DNA of 64,000 bases from Lasioglossum baleicum. Lineage: Eukaryota; Arthropoda; Insecta; Hymenoptera; Halictidae. The notes under the pieces are model-generated. The model saw only the letters and a program-made list of their open reading frames with translations, was not told the DNA's origin and did no database searches. This document shows, one piece after another, positions 1 to 8,956 of this stretch. Position 1 is the stretch's first letter; each line of letters starts with the position of its first letter. The translations under genes and the position numbers were made by a program. The stretch is from the NCBI RefSeq assembly GCF_051020765.1, contig NC_134932.1, positions 11,160,001 through 11,224,000 on the forward strand, given 5' to 3'.

Positions 1-1038
1 GACAGTTTCGAACCCTTTACAAGTACTGTGGTAAGCGTAAATAATACTTGCAAGTATACTCGAATCTTGGTCGAACAGTTTCGAAAATTTCGAAATTTTT
101 ATGAATATCGTTACGAATTTCCGTATTCTTGCACGCTCCGTGGCAACGTAAGGTTGTTCCAGCGCGGCATCTGTTTACTTTTTTTTTGTAAACACGCTGT
201 GCAGATGAGAGAGAAAACAGGGTCTCATAATTTGACATGCTTCTACCGATGATTTTAGTTTGGTATGCACATTGCGACAAAAACTGATATATTATATCGA
301 ACATTATCTAGGTGATGTCGAGAACAATCATTTGTATATGTTAACTGCATTACTGGATCCACGATTCAAAACATTAGCTTTTTCTAAAGATAAATCTATC
401 CCTCGAGTACGAGATGCCTTGACTGATATAGCCACTAATTATATTAATAATGATAATTCATCTACAACATGTGATAGTTCACGACGCAGATGTCCGAAAA
501 TCGGCACTATAGCGAATGATCAATTTGGTCATCCTTTGACAATGAAATAGCAATTACAAATAATACGATACCTATCTGATCGTCTGCTGTGTTAGAAGTG
601 GAAAATTATCTAAAATCATAATATTTAGAACGTAAAGAACCGTTATTATTTTGGCGTGAAAATTCAATCAAGTACCACATTTTATCAAAAATTGCACGTG
701 ACTATCTTTGTAAATGGCCACTTCTGTACCTTCAGAAAGAGTTTTTTCAAAAGCAGGAAATATCATGGATAAAAAAAGAAATAGGATAAATCCAAGTATT
801 TTGTAAATGAAATATTATTCTTAAATAGTTACGAATTTAATAAAGAAAGTGCTTGAAACCTACTATGTAGTTTTCATTTCCAAGATTCGAGTACTACTTG
901 TATACAATTAATACTTTTCAAGTCTAATTATTGAAACTTTTATTGCTTTTAAGTAGTAATCGAAACCCATGAAATGAAACTTGGTTATTGAACTTGACTC
1001 GGATTCATGAGTATATATTGAACTTGATCCCATTCCTA
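1..1038 (+). mobile_element. hAT element, copy 1, truncated by the window edge
   Basis: This is a degenerate hAT DNA transposon. From base 1 it aligns with the complete copy at 25879-27334, starting about 130 bp inside that copy's left end, so the left terminus lies outside the window. The right inverted end is ACTTGATCCCATTCCTA at 1022-1038, one base different from copy 2. The following 8 bases, CTTATAAA (1039-1046), are the predicted target duplication and fit the hAT preference nTnnnnAn. Differences from copy 2: no 222-bp miniature element (empty site CTTGCAAG at 47-54), a 90-bp deletion at 893-901, and small indels in the coding relic. It contains only transposase C-terminal sequence, so it is non-autonomous. 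Confidence 0.88.
260..806 (+). pseudogene. hAT transposase C-terminal fragment (pseudogene)
   Basis: This is a relic of the C-terminal part of a hAT-superfamily transposase. The first open frame (260-550) includes LYMLTALLDPRFKTLAF, a segment typical of hAT/ZBED-type proteins ahead of the dimerisation region, and ends at TAG. The homologous sequence continues in another frame (a shift just before the stop), with an in-frame TGA at about 578, then VENYLKS-like sequence. The last part, 714-806, is an intact 30-codon frame containing SVPSERVFSKAGNIMDKK, the hAT dimerisation motif, and ends at TAA. The BED finger and catalytic core are absent. The frameshift and TGA recur in copy 2, so the progenitor was already broken. 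No function is expected. Confidence 0.85.
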
Positions 1039-2050
1039 CTTATAAATACTTTCTTGATAGTCTTTCGCGTTTAAATAAACGCAATATCGTTATTTCTATA
1101 CAGGTTTTGCACTCTAAATTCGCAATTCATTATTGTACTTTTTCGGTGGGCTTCAAGGTGTAAAACGTTTGCAGAAGATTCTTAAAATATTAAATTAGAC
1201 AGTGTTGTTATCGAGGTAATGGCGCCATCTGGGACTGAGACTCCATTGTATAGAGCACAGGATTCAGCCATTGTTTCATTGCCATTGTTTCCGTCACCCT
1301 TATTCCCATTTGCTCATTGCTAGCCCCATAACGTGGCTGCAAGACAAAGCCCAATTATGTGAAAAGCATGCTGCACCCTGCCACGAGAACAGTCAATTTT
1401 CTTGAATAATCGCACGCTATACTGTCCACTATATTTTTTAATTATGTGACACAAATTAGTCTGATGTAACGCTCGGCCACATCTGACAAATAAATAATAA
1501 AAGCGCAATTCCGGGGTAACATTTTACTGGTTAGCTTCCAGTTACTATGCATAGTAAATGTCGCTGTATGCGACGCAGGTTATTAATCATTTATATAAAA
1601 TTTAACGAAGCTACTGTTTCATTTAGAACCTAGTAAAACATTTAATACTGTAATTGGCTCTCTGTATGGTTCGTAATGTAGAGAATTAGGCTGGTTGTAA
1701 TCTGCAACGGAATTGCAAATACTGGTTCGAGGTAGCGGGAAGAAAATGCAGAAATTGATATGCTAGTTTTGGATGTAAATGGTGGTAGTAAGGTTGTGGC
1801 GGTTCTAATTAAACGTCCTTCGTTCCGCTATCCAATTCGCGCGGATTTTGTTGCCTTGGCAAACGTTGATCAGAGGAATCATTGGAAGTGCTATCAGATT
1901 GAGACTAATGCGGTAGTAGATAATGGCACTTTCGTGTACCCAGCCGCTCGCTGTCTTTGCCCATTACAGCCACCGTAAGGGTCTCAGCCGAGGAAATGTT
2001 TCCGTCGAAATAGGAACACGTTTGTCACCGTTCTCCCATTTAATCGGCGT
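1039..2050. other. AT-rich unannotated stretch
   Basis: No gene recognised. Short open frames at 1320-1508 (minus) and 1760-1978 (plus) match no family I know and have no supporting context. The sequence may include old repeat remnants, but I could not find paired inverted ends or target duplications. Confidence 0.5.
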
Positions 2051-2397
2051 TTCTGTAATTTTAAATGGAACTCCCATTTTATTGAAACAAATCTGGATAA
2101 TTCTCTCTTTCTTTCTAGATTCAATGAAAATGTTATTTCTGCAATTTTAAATAGAACTCCCATTTTATTTAAACATATCTGGATAATTGTCTCTTTCCTT
2201 TTAGATTGAATGAAAATGTTATTTCTGTCATTTTTTAAATGGAACTCCCATTTTATTGAAACAAATCAGGATAATTCTCTCTGTCCTTCTAGATTCAATG
2301 ACAATGTTATTTCTGCAATTTTAAATGGAACTCCCATTTTATTTAAACCTAGACAATTCTCTTCATTGCAGCCTCCCTCTTTGCAGATTCAATAAGA
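2051..2397. repeat. 86-bp tandem repeat array, about 4 units
   Basis: The landmark TTCTG followed by an AATTTTAAATGGAACTCCCA-like segment starts at 2051, 2137, 2223 and 2311, giving periods of 86, 86 and 88 bp. The third unit carries two extra T bases. Each unit contains AACTCCCATTTTATT and a TCTAGATTCAATGA-like segment. The last unit decays after about 2355. Open frames running through it are by-products of the repeat. Confidence 0.9.
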
Positions 2398-3170
2398 GTG
2401 TTAGGGTGGTTGGACCACACTGTTCATCGAAAAAGGGAGGAAAGGGAGTCTTTCAAAAAAAGGAGCGATTCTTTATCCTGTTCATGAATATTATCTGTCC
2501 ACGAACCGTCCCTCTTCTTCGATGTAAAGTTTGCAGCGGAATTTCAATAAGGGGTGACGTCGAACCCGAATTTTCGCAGTTTAATGTATACTGAATCGTA
2601 TAGGGTGGTCCATTGAATTGGATTGAAGCAAGATATAGGAAGAAATAAGAGATAATCTATTTATTAAGTGATAAAGTACATGTCCAGTATATTCGATTCT
2701 TTTCGTTATGTTGAACAAGTAGATCGAGGTTTAATTCAGTAGGACACCTTGTACACTTCCACTTCGCGTTCCGTATCAGAGATCAGCGGCAATCGAGCCG
2801 TCACCAGGTTGCTTGACAAGGGTAGATTGTCATCTCGGTTTCAGAACGACTAAATTTTACGTCTCGGGAATTTAATCTACAAGGTGATCTGAATGGTTGA
2901 AGAATTCTCCACAAGAATCGTTCAACGAGTCATTCTTCAGGGTTTACATCGTAGCCAACGCATTTTATAGAGATAATAATTATACAAACAAAGAAGCTAT
3001 GTTACATATCACACACATGAACAAGTACTTCTGAAGGCAATGTAGGATTAAAAAATTCACGAAGAAATTAGGAGACAAATATACCGACATTTTGATCATC
3101 CCACAAGGGTCACCCCTTGTTCCAACATTCGGACCGGTCAGAAACCCACGACGGGGATGGAACAGACGCG
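2398..3170. other. Unannotated stretch after the tandem array
   Basis: No gene or paired transposon ends recognised. There is a short imperfect palindrome near 3102-3121 (ACAAGGG/CCCCTTGT). The base composition shifts from AT-rich to GC-rich at about 3.1 kb. Confidence 0.5.
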
Positions 3171-3342
3171 AGGGTGGCCCGTGTGGGAGCCCGAGGTCGT
3201 CTTGATCAAGACCATTTAACGGGGCTCAGGAAAAACGCGCGATTCGAAACTAGAAACGGCCAGATAAAATATAAAGCGCAATAAGGGTATTCGGTTAAGA
3301 GGCGGGCGGTAAAAAGACGTCGGCTGTGGGGCTGCCCACCCC

Positions 3343-3385
3343 CTTCAACCCCCTGGCTTCAACCCCGTGGCTTCAACCCCCTAGG
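3343..3385. repeat. 14-bp minisatellite, 3 units
   Basis: CTTCAACCCCCTGG at 3343, CTTCAACCCCGTGG at 3357 and a one-base-longer variant at 3371-3385 lie head to tail. An inverted piece (GGTTGAAG) follows at once. Confidence 0.85.
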
Positions 3386-3677
3386 TTGAAGAGGGTGGTG
3401 GGCGAGCGCGCGGGGGTGTCATGCATATACATCGAAGGGAATGGAGAAGCGGCGCGGTGTGTGGTTGCGGGGAAAGTGGGGATAGAGCATGCGCGAAAGG
3501 GGCATCGTCCGGAAGCAGCCCCGTGTTTCACCGTTCCCCCTAGCGCGGGAAAACCGGCGCGGCAGAAAACGGGGGGAGGGGGGGCTTTGGTCGTGGCTCG
3601 GGGGTTCAGGGGGTTGGGGTGGGGGCGAGATGGGTTCCGTGAGTTTCTAGGATGGTTTCGGAGAGCGGAGAAGGGGT

Positions 3678-3700
3678 GGAATGGAATGGAATGGAATGGA
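3678..3700. repeat. (GGAAT)n microsatellite
   Basis: Between four and five perfect copies of the pentamer GGAAT lie in GC-rich DNA. Confidence 0.9.
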
Positions 3701-3743
3701 GTCGAGCGTAGTGGCCGTAGGGCGGCGAGGGGGTTGTCGAGGG

Positions 3744-3811
3744 GCCGAGGGGTCCGGAGATTGATAACGCAATTCCAAGACTGCCATTACCCCCGTCCAC
3801 CAAACTCGCTC
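3744..3811. repeat. 68-bp duplicated block, copy A
   Basis: This aligns with 4719-4785 in the same orientation with one or two single-base gaps. Shared anchors are GGAGATTGATAA, then CAATT, then CAAGACT, CCATTA and ACTCGCTC/GCTCGCTC. Both copies are followed by a pyrimidine-rich tract. No transposon ends or target duplications flank it. Confidence 0.8.
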
Positions 3812-4077
3812 CGGCGCTTCTATCTTTTTTGCTTTTCTGTTTCCCTCTCGCTCGTCGTCCCCCGTCCCCTTTTCTCTCCCGCCCCTTTCCGCCCCCGTTC
3901 CGCCGAGTCGAGCCGGGGGAACCGGCGAGTTTTAGAAATGTTAACTCCATAAATGCCACGCCGTTCCCTTCTTCTTCTTCGTCGCTTTTTTTTCCGCCTC
4001 CGAAGGCTCTGGCCGAGGTGGACCCGCGCACGCAGTCTCGCGGATAAAAAGGATTAGGGAGGATGAAGGATCGTGTG

Positions 4078-4227
4078 CGGTAGAACCTCGATAGTTGCAC
4101 AGAACGGGACCGAATGTGCAAAAATCAGGGTAGGTAATCATAGCGATTCGTAATGTCCCCACCACGAGTTCTAGAACTTCTAACTAGTGGTGGAAGTGGC
4201 TAGTGTGCAACGAACGAGGCTCTACTG
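4078..4227. mobile_element. 150-bp miniature element with pogo/Tigger-like ends
   Basis: The left end begins CGGTAGAACCTCGATAGTTG and the right end, read on the minus strand, begins CAGTAGAGCCTCGTTCGTTG. The two 24-bp ends match at 20 positions. The GTAGAACCTCGAT core resembles terminal repeats of pogo/Tigger-type elements. The expected TA target duplication is not visible, so the class is tentative. The interior holds an inverted CCACCAC/GTGGTGG pair and no coding sequence. Confidence 0.62.
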
Positions 4228-4718
4228 TCTCGAACTATACCAAAAAATAACAAAGTGAATTTTTACAGAGTTTTAGAGTGGCCCTAGTGTGATAGTTCGC
4301 AGCTTGAGTAAACGCGATGCCACGCAAGAGTTAACCGAGGCAGGTTTTAGTTCAATTTAACCGAGTACTATTGTGATTGTTGAAGTTGCCTTTTAGCAGT
4401 GAGAGATCTAGCCCCGCCAGGTGATCTAGGGATGAGATCGAGCTTTTGTTGCGACTGCTGCGGGCGACAAACGTTTCCCGGTTGCACCGGCGCCGTTTGG
4501 TGTTCCGTAATTCACCCGGAATGGATCTTTTTTCCAGCCAGGCCACGGTTTTAACGATCAGCCGGGCGAATGGGTTTTATTCCGAGGCGAGAGGAGGTAA
4601 TTTTTGCGTTCGCGCGCCGCTGGAACCGGGAAAAGGAAACGTTGAGGAACGAAGGTCGTTGGAAAAAGCCAGGCTGATCTTAATTCTAAAGACGAAAGGG
4701 GAATACCTGCGCAAGAGG
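4228..4718. other. Unannotated stretch
   Basis: No recognisable gene or repeat. Short opposing frames at 4352-4546 (minus) and 4446-4739 (plus) shadow each other and match nothing known to me. Confidence 0.5.
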
Positions 4719-4785
4719 TCGAGGAGTCGTGGAGATTGATAATCCAATTTCAAGACTCCCATTATCTCCGCCCACTAGCTCGCTC
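4719..4785. repeat. 68-bp duplicated block, copy B
   Basis: This is the partner of 3744-3811, in the same orientation and offset by about 975 bp. A CT-rich tract (about 4793-4820) follows, as it does in copy A. Confidence 0.8.
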
Positions 4786-6095
4786 ACTGGCTCTCTTTCT
4801 TTCTCTCTCCCTCTCTCTCGGCCAGCTTCGCCCAGAGACTTTCCTTCCTTCCTTCCAGATCCTTCGAGGTTCCTTTCAGGATTTTCCTTGCTTTTGACTT
4901 TTTCCTTCTATAAGAGTTGATGAATTTTATGAATGGCTCTGCCCCCCGTACAACCGCCTGGGAAATGGAACGTTTGATCGAAGATTTCGCGGGGAGAAAT
5001 TCACTAAAAATCGATCGGCGAATCTGAACGGCCGGCATCCTTGATTCCTGAAATGTTAAGAGCTGCGGGGCTGATTTCTAAATTGTAATGACGCCAATCG
5101 TTCTCTCAATCACTCCTTCGTGATTATCGAAGGCGGTGGAAATTCAATAATTCAAAACATATACAATAACAAACTGTCACTATCATAAAGATGAAGATTC
5201 ACGTAAAACTTGCAGTCTGGAAAAAGAAATATCTAAAAATCCGCGCAATAATAAGCTACTGATATTTCACGTTGCTTTCGCACTCGGTAAAAAATCGCAA
5301 TAAATATGCGCGATGGTGAGATTCGTGTTCAAAGACAGCGCGGGGACGGTGCGGGGGCCGGGGTTGGTCGGCGATGAAATAAAAATATCCGGCAGAACGA
5401 TGGGGCGCGCGAAAGCATGAGATTCGCGTTTAAAAATTGCAAACAATTCTGCGACCGAGCGTTTTTCACCGGGAATGGTATTTCCTCGGGGTTGCTGGCT
5501 GGTTGCCGTCGGCGTCGGCGGCGGCCGGTGTGCAGCAACGACGCGGCGTTATCCTGCGGAGGCCCCCACCAAGTCAGTATTTCCTCGGCAGGAAAGCTCG
5601 CGTTTTCGCCTCGCTTCCCAAATCCCGCCAGGAAACTTTTCAGCTGCAGACACACACCGTGGGGTTCCCGTAGGAGGCGGGGTCCAAGGCAAGAGGATAC
5701 GCGGGAGGACACGCCGGGCTTTCCGAAAAATACCATCGCGACGATAATTGTGCGCGCCGGAATGCCCGCGTAGATCATGTTTATTCGTTCTCCACCCTCG
5801 GACCCCGGGGTCGCTGCTATTTGTTTAAACCGGGAACGCCTTGCGGCGCCCCCCTCGAAACTTATGCGAAGTCGGTTCGCCCTTAAAATTAAGCTTTCCG
5901 CGTGTTGCACGAGCTTTTCTTACGGATTACGCGGTAGGAACGGAGGCGCTGTTGGAAGAAGGTGGGAAAGAGGTGATCAGCCCTTATTTCAACACCTTGG
6001 TACTTTGCGATTTGTCTTTAAAATTCGTTGTATTCATCTACGTTCTCGGAGACTGGCTCTTTCATTTTGATTGTATGACCCTTTAGTGTAGTCAG
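4786..6095. other. Unannotated stretch, GC-rich between 5.3 and 5.9 kb
   Basis: The stretch holds a pyrimidine tract, an AT-rich section (5.05-5.3 kb) and then GC-rich DNA. Within the GC-rich part, a minus-strand frame of 193 codons (5329-5910) overlaps several plus-strand frames. None resembles a known protein. Confidence 0.5.
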
Positions 6096-6100
6096 CGTCG

Positions 6101-6770
6101 CACAGTGGGACAAACCAATGAATTCTGTGTCAAAATCAAAGAACTATCGATAGAAATGAAATAGAGCTACGAAATTTTTTTTAATAAAAGCTGAAACTTT
6201 GCAGAATATGGGATAATTATGGAGATTGTGGCACGAACGTTTTCTAACCTTGAAAAAATTCGTTAAACTAGCGCAATTTCAAGAAAATTGTGGTTTTTTC
6301 AATACCACGCCCGGAAAAAACTTTTTTTAACATGATATATATAATTTCCAGTAGATTTTTTCACGCTGATTTCAAATCTGGTCTCACCATTTGTCTACGA
6401 CTTCAAGATTTTGCAAAAAATCGATTTTTGTGAACAATACTAATGAAATTATTTTTTCGTTGAAATGAATTGGTAACCCACTAATATGAAGGAATATTGT
6501 ATTCTCATATATAAAACACATTAAAAATAATCATAATGAAGTATTTTCCATAATTATATTTTCATTTACACAGGAAGTAAGGTAAGTATTTCATTATTTC
6601 AACTTACTTCTCATGAAAGAATTTTTTAACTGCTGGTGATAAAAATAAAAAGATAAAGTATCACCAGCAAAGTTTCAGCTTTTATTTTAAAAAAAAATTC
6701 ACAGCTCTATCTCGTTTCTATCGAAAGTTCTTTGATTATGACACAGAATTCATCGGTTTGTCTCACTGTG
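6101..6770. mobile_element. 670-bp element with ~100-bp inverted repeats, Transib-like
   Basis: The ends are CACAGTGGGACAAACC (6101) and, on the minus strand, CACAGTGAGACAAACC (from 6770). The inverted repeat extends about 100 bp inward (to TAAAAGCTGAAACTTTGC) with scattered mismatches. Flanking 5-mers are CGTCG (6096-6100) and GGTCG (6771-6775), a GC-rich duplication with one mismatch. CACNNTG ends plus a 5-bp GC-rich target are features of Transib elements, the RAG1-related transposons. There is no coding sequence, so it is non-autonomous. The inverted-repeat element is clear; the class is less certain. Confidence 0.7.
6631..6669. repeat. 11-bp perfect inverted repeat inside the Transib-like element
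   Basis: TGCTGGTGATA (6631-6641) pairs with TATCACCAGCA (6659-6669) across an AT-rich 17-base loop, just inside the right long inverted repeat. Confidence 0.85.
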
Positions 6771-6775
6771 GGTCG

Positions 6776-8888
6776 TCGAGAGGAGAGTTGCTAATGTAAC
6801 AGACTCCATCTTTGTCGAAGTATGAAATGAAAGGCTCTTACACGCGAAGGGAGGAGATTATCATCCCCTAAAGACGTTGAAGGACAAGCCAGAGGTTTTT
6901 CAGTGTGGGAGGGATTGAGACGGCGCGGTTAAATTAGCTGGTAAAATAATGAAACCGTTAAGTGACGCGTTAGTGTTGACCATAAAGGTAGGAAACAGGC
7001 GTCGCGTGGTCGAGAAAAATCCAGGAGGAATGAATAAGTACGGGAACGGGCAAGTTTACCGTGGAATGGCCGCGCATTGAGTAGAAGATAGGAAAGTGTT
7101 AATCCTGGCGAGCAACTTTGCCCCCTGTAGGGAACTTGCACGCTTATGCCGAGAGGATTTCCATCCAATAAATTTGGAGCTTTGTATAAGCTTTCCACGC
7201 TTGAGTTTAAATCCCGGCGTCGGTGCCGGGCTTACGTGCCGGTGTGTAGAGATAGCTATATATCTGTAAAGAGGAAAACCCTCTTTCCCTCTGCTCAGCG
7301 CCAGACGATTTCAAAAAGACGTGCGAAAATTATTGAATACTTTCGGGGAAAGCTCGCGCCGTTACAGTTCCGCGGCCGTTAGTCTCGGTAAGCCGCTAAA
7401 AATATTAAATCGATACCTGAGCCACTTTTCCACGATTCTTGCCGGCCATTTTATATATTTATATATACGTATATATATTACATTAAACACAGTGGTTATC
7501 GTTTATGGCCGTTAAGCTCCTTCTCCGTTGGATATTTTATTCTGTTAAATGTGACGATGGTTTTTCACCGTTAAAAACGATCGAACGCGGGGAAGAAACG
7601 TGGAAAGATTATAAAAGGAAGCGGATGGGATTGAAATTAAAATTAACAAATTGTCGCGCAGTTTACCGAAACGTTATTGACCTGGGTTATTGCAGTTTTA
7701 TCCGACGGAAACGTTACGAAATTCCCGTGGCTTCCCGAAATATCGTTTACATATTCGCAAAATGGCCAACGCGGCTCGCCGAGGGCGCACTAAGGGTTAA
7801 TATGTATCCGAGGGGACGTTGCGAGGAGTTCGTTTCTTCGTGTATTTCTTGTCTTTCCTCTCAACTTTCCTCGCCGGAGGCTCGAGATTACAAACTTTTT
7901 ATATGAACTCACGTGTCCTACGCCCCTCATGGTCATCTCCAACCCCTCCGTTCGCTTTAACCAAATCGCCCCAACGTGACAGATAGAAAATATCATCCCG
8001 CTGTTCAATATCTCTTGGTCTTTTCATGTTCCATGGGCTCTTCAGAGCATCGAGAGAATCTTTAGAGCTTCCAGAAGGCTTCCAAGATGAGGGTCCACAA
8101 CAAATCAGAACACGAGCCATTAAATGCTAAATAACGGAAGTTAATAAATCGTCGATTGTTTCACTCTTCACCCGGACCAAGTAGAAAAGTTTTGCGGATC
8201 GGACGATCATCGAACTTTGGTCGAACACGAATTTTATTCCCCGGGGAGCAGGCCAGACGGCGGGACATTAGAAAAGGTTCGGAATGAAAGGGCGCGAGGC
8301 GGTACGTGGATAGGTACGTATGTAAACAAGGGATCGAATATAGACGAGGAAACAGTGCGCGCCGATGCCGGGAACGAATTCCCATGCGGGAGTAAGATAT
8401 TGGTTTTCATCCGGCTCGTTTCAGTGCTCGTAACGTTTGATAAAAATGCGTGTTACGCGTTCCGGGCCCGACCCGGCTCGGACCGAAAGGGCGCCCAGGG
8501 AATCGTACGCGAAGAGATCACGAGAATTCTCCCCCTGGCTGCTCCCTCTTCAGGTATTTGCTTATAAGAGGGTGACGGCCAGGTCTGGCCCTATAAATAC
8601 CTATACGCGATGATATCGCCACCTCCGGCAGATTTTTCAGATACCGAGCGACGCAAATGCTCGGGCCACCCCTTGATCCCGCCGGCAAACAGTTACTTTG
8701 CATGCGTGCCGATAGCGAGAAGCTTCTCCAACCGGAAAAATTCAATTTTCTATTGGTCATTCCTCCCTCGAAATTTTTCCGAAAAATATTCCCGGCAGAT
8801 CCGCACGGATAATCCGAAAACCATCTTGAAAGGTCTCAATACGGAAACCCCTTGCCGTTTCGTATAAACAGAAAAGCTTCCAGATAAT
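6776..8888. other. Unannotated unique-looking stretch
   Basis: No gene recognised. There is an AT-rich (TA)-type tract near 7455-7482. A TATAAATA box-like octamer lies at 8592-8599 without a downstream initiator or coding frame that I can defend. Open frames (7505-7906, 8217-8567) are unremarkable. Confidence 0.5.
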
Positions 8889-8925
8889 TAGACTGCGGAT
8901 TCTACGCGTTTCTAATAAAAATAAG
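8889..8925 (+). mobile_element. Solo end of the TAGACTGCGGAT hAT miniature family
   Basis: TAGACTGCGGATTCTACGCG, then TTTCTAATAAAAATAAG, matches the end of the elements at 16903-17073 and 61608-61810 (TAGACTSCGGAT, then TTTTATGCA, TTATGACAAAAATG). No partner end follows. A trinucleotide repeat begins 8 bp downstream. It is probably a truncated copy. Confidence 0.65.
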
Positions 8926-8932
8926 TAGATCA

Positions 8933-8956
8933 AATAATAATAATAATAATAATAAT
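8933..8956. repeat. (AAT)n microsatellite
   Basis: Eight uninterrupted AAT units directly follow the truncated miniature-element end. Confidence 0.95.

Larger units (their letters stand above)
3386..4077. other. GC- and CpG-rich stretch, no supported gene
   Basis: This stretch is G-rich on the plus strand to about 3.76 kb and then pyrimidine-rich. A 208-codon frame (3326-3952) and an opposing 171-codon frame (3606-4121) overlap. Both are low-complexity and look fortuitous. The composition would suit an unmethylated CpG region, but no promoter or splice evidence was found. Confidence 0.45.

Noticed and set aside
1320..1508. 62-codon minus frame that looked like it might be a retroelement or zinc-finger fragment
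   Set aside because: Cys/His spacing does not fit a known finger and no other retroelement motif lies nearby.
3326..4121. 208-codon plus and 171-codon minus frames
   Set aside because: GC-rich DNA lacks stop codons by composition; contains minisatellite and (GGAAT)n sequence.
5329..5910. 193-codon minus-strand frame
   Set aside because: Overlaps several plus-strand frames in GC-rich DNA; no domain recognised.
8592..8599. TATAAATA as a core promoter
   Set aside because: No initiator, downstream element or coding frame could be tied to it; such octamers are expected by chance in this much DNA.
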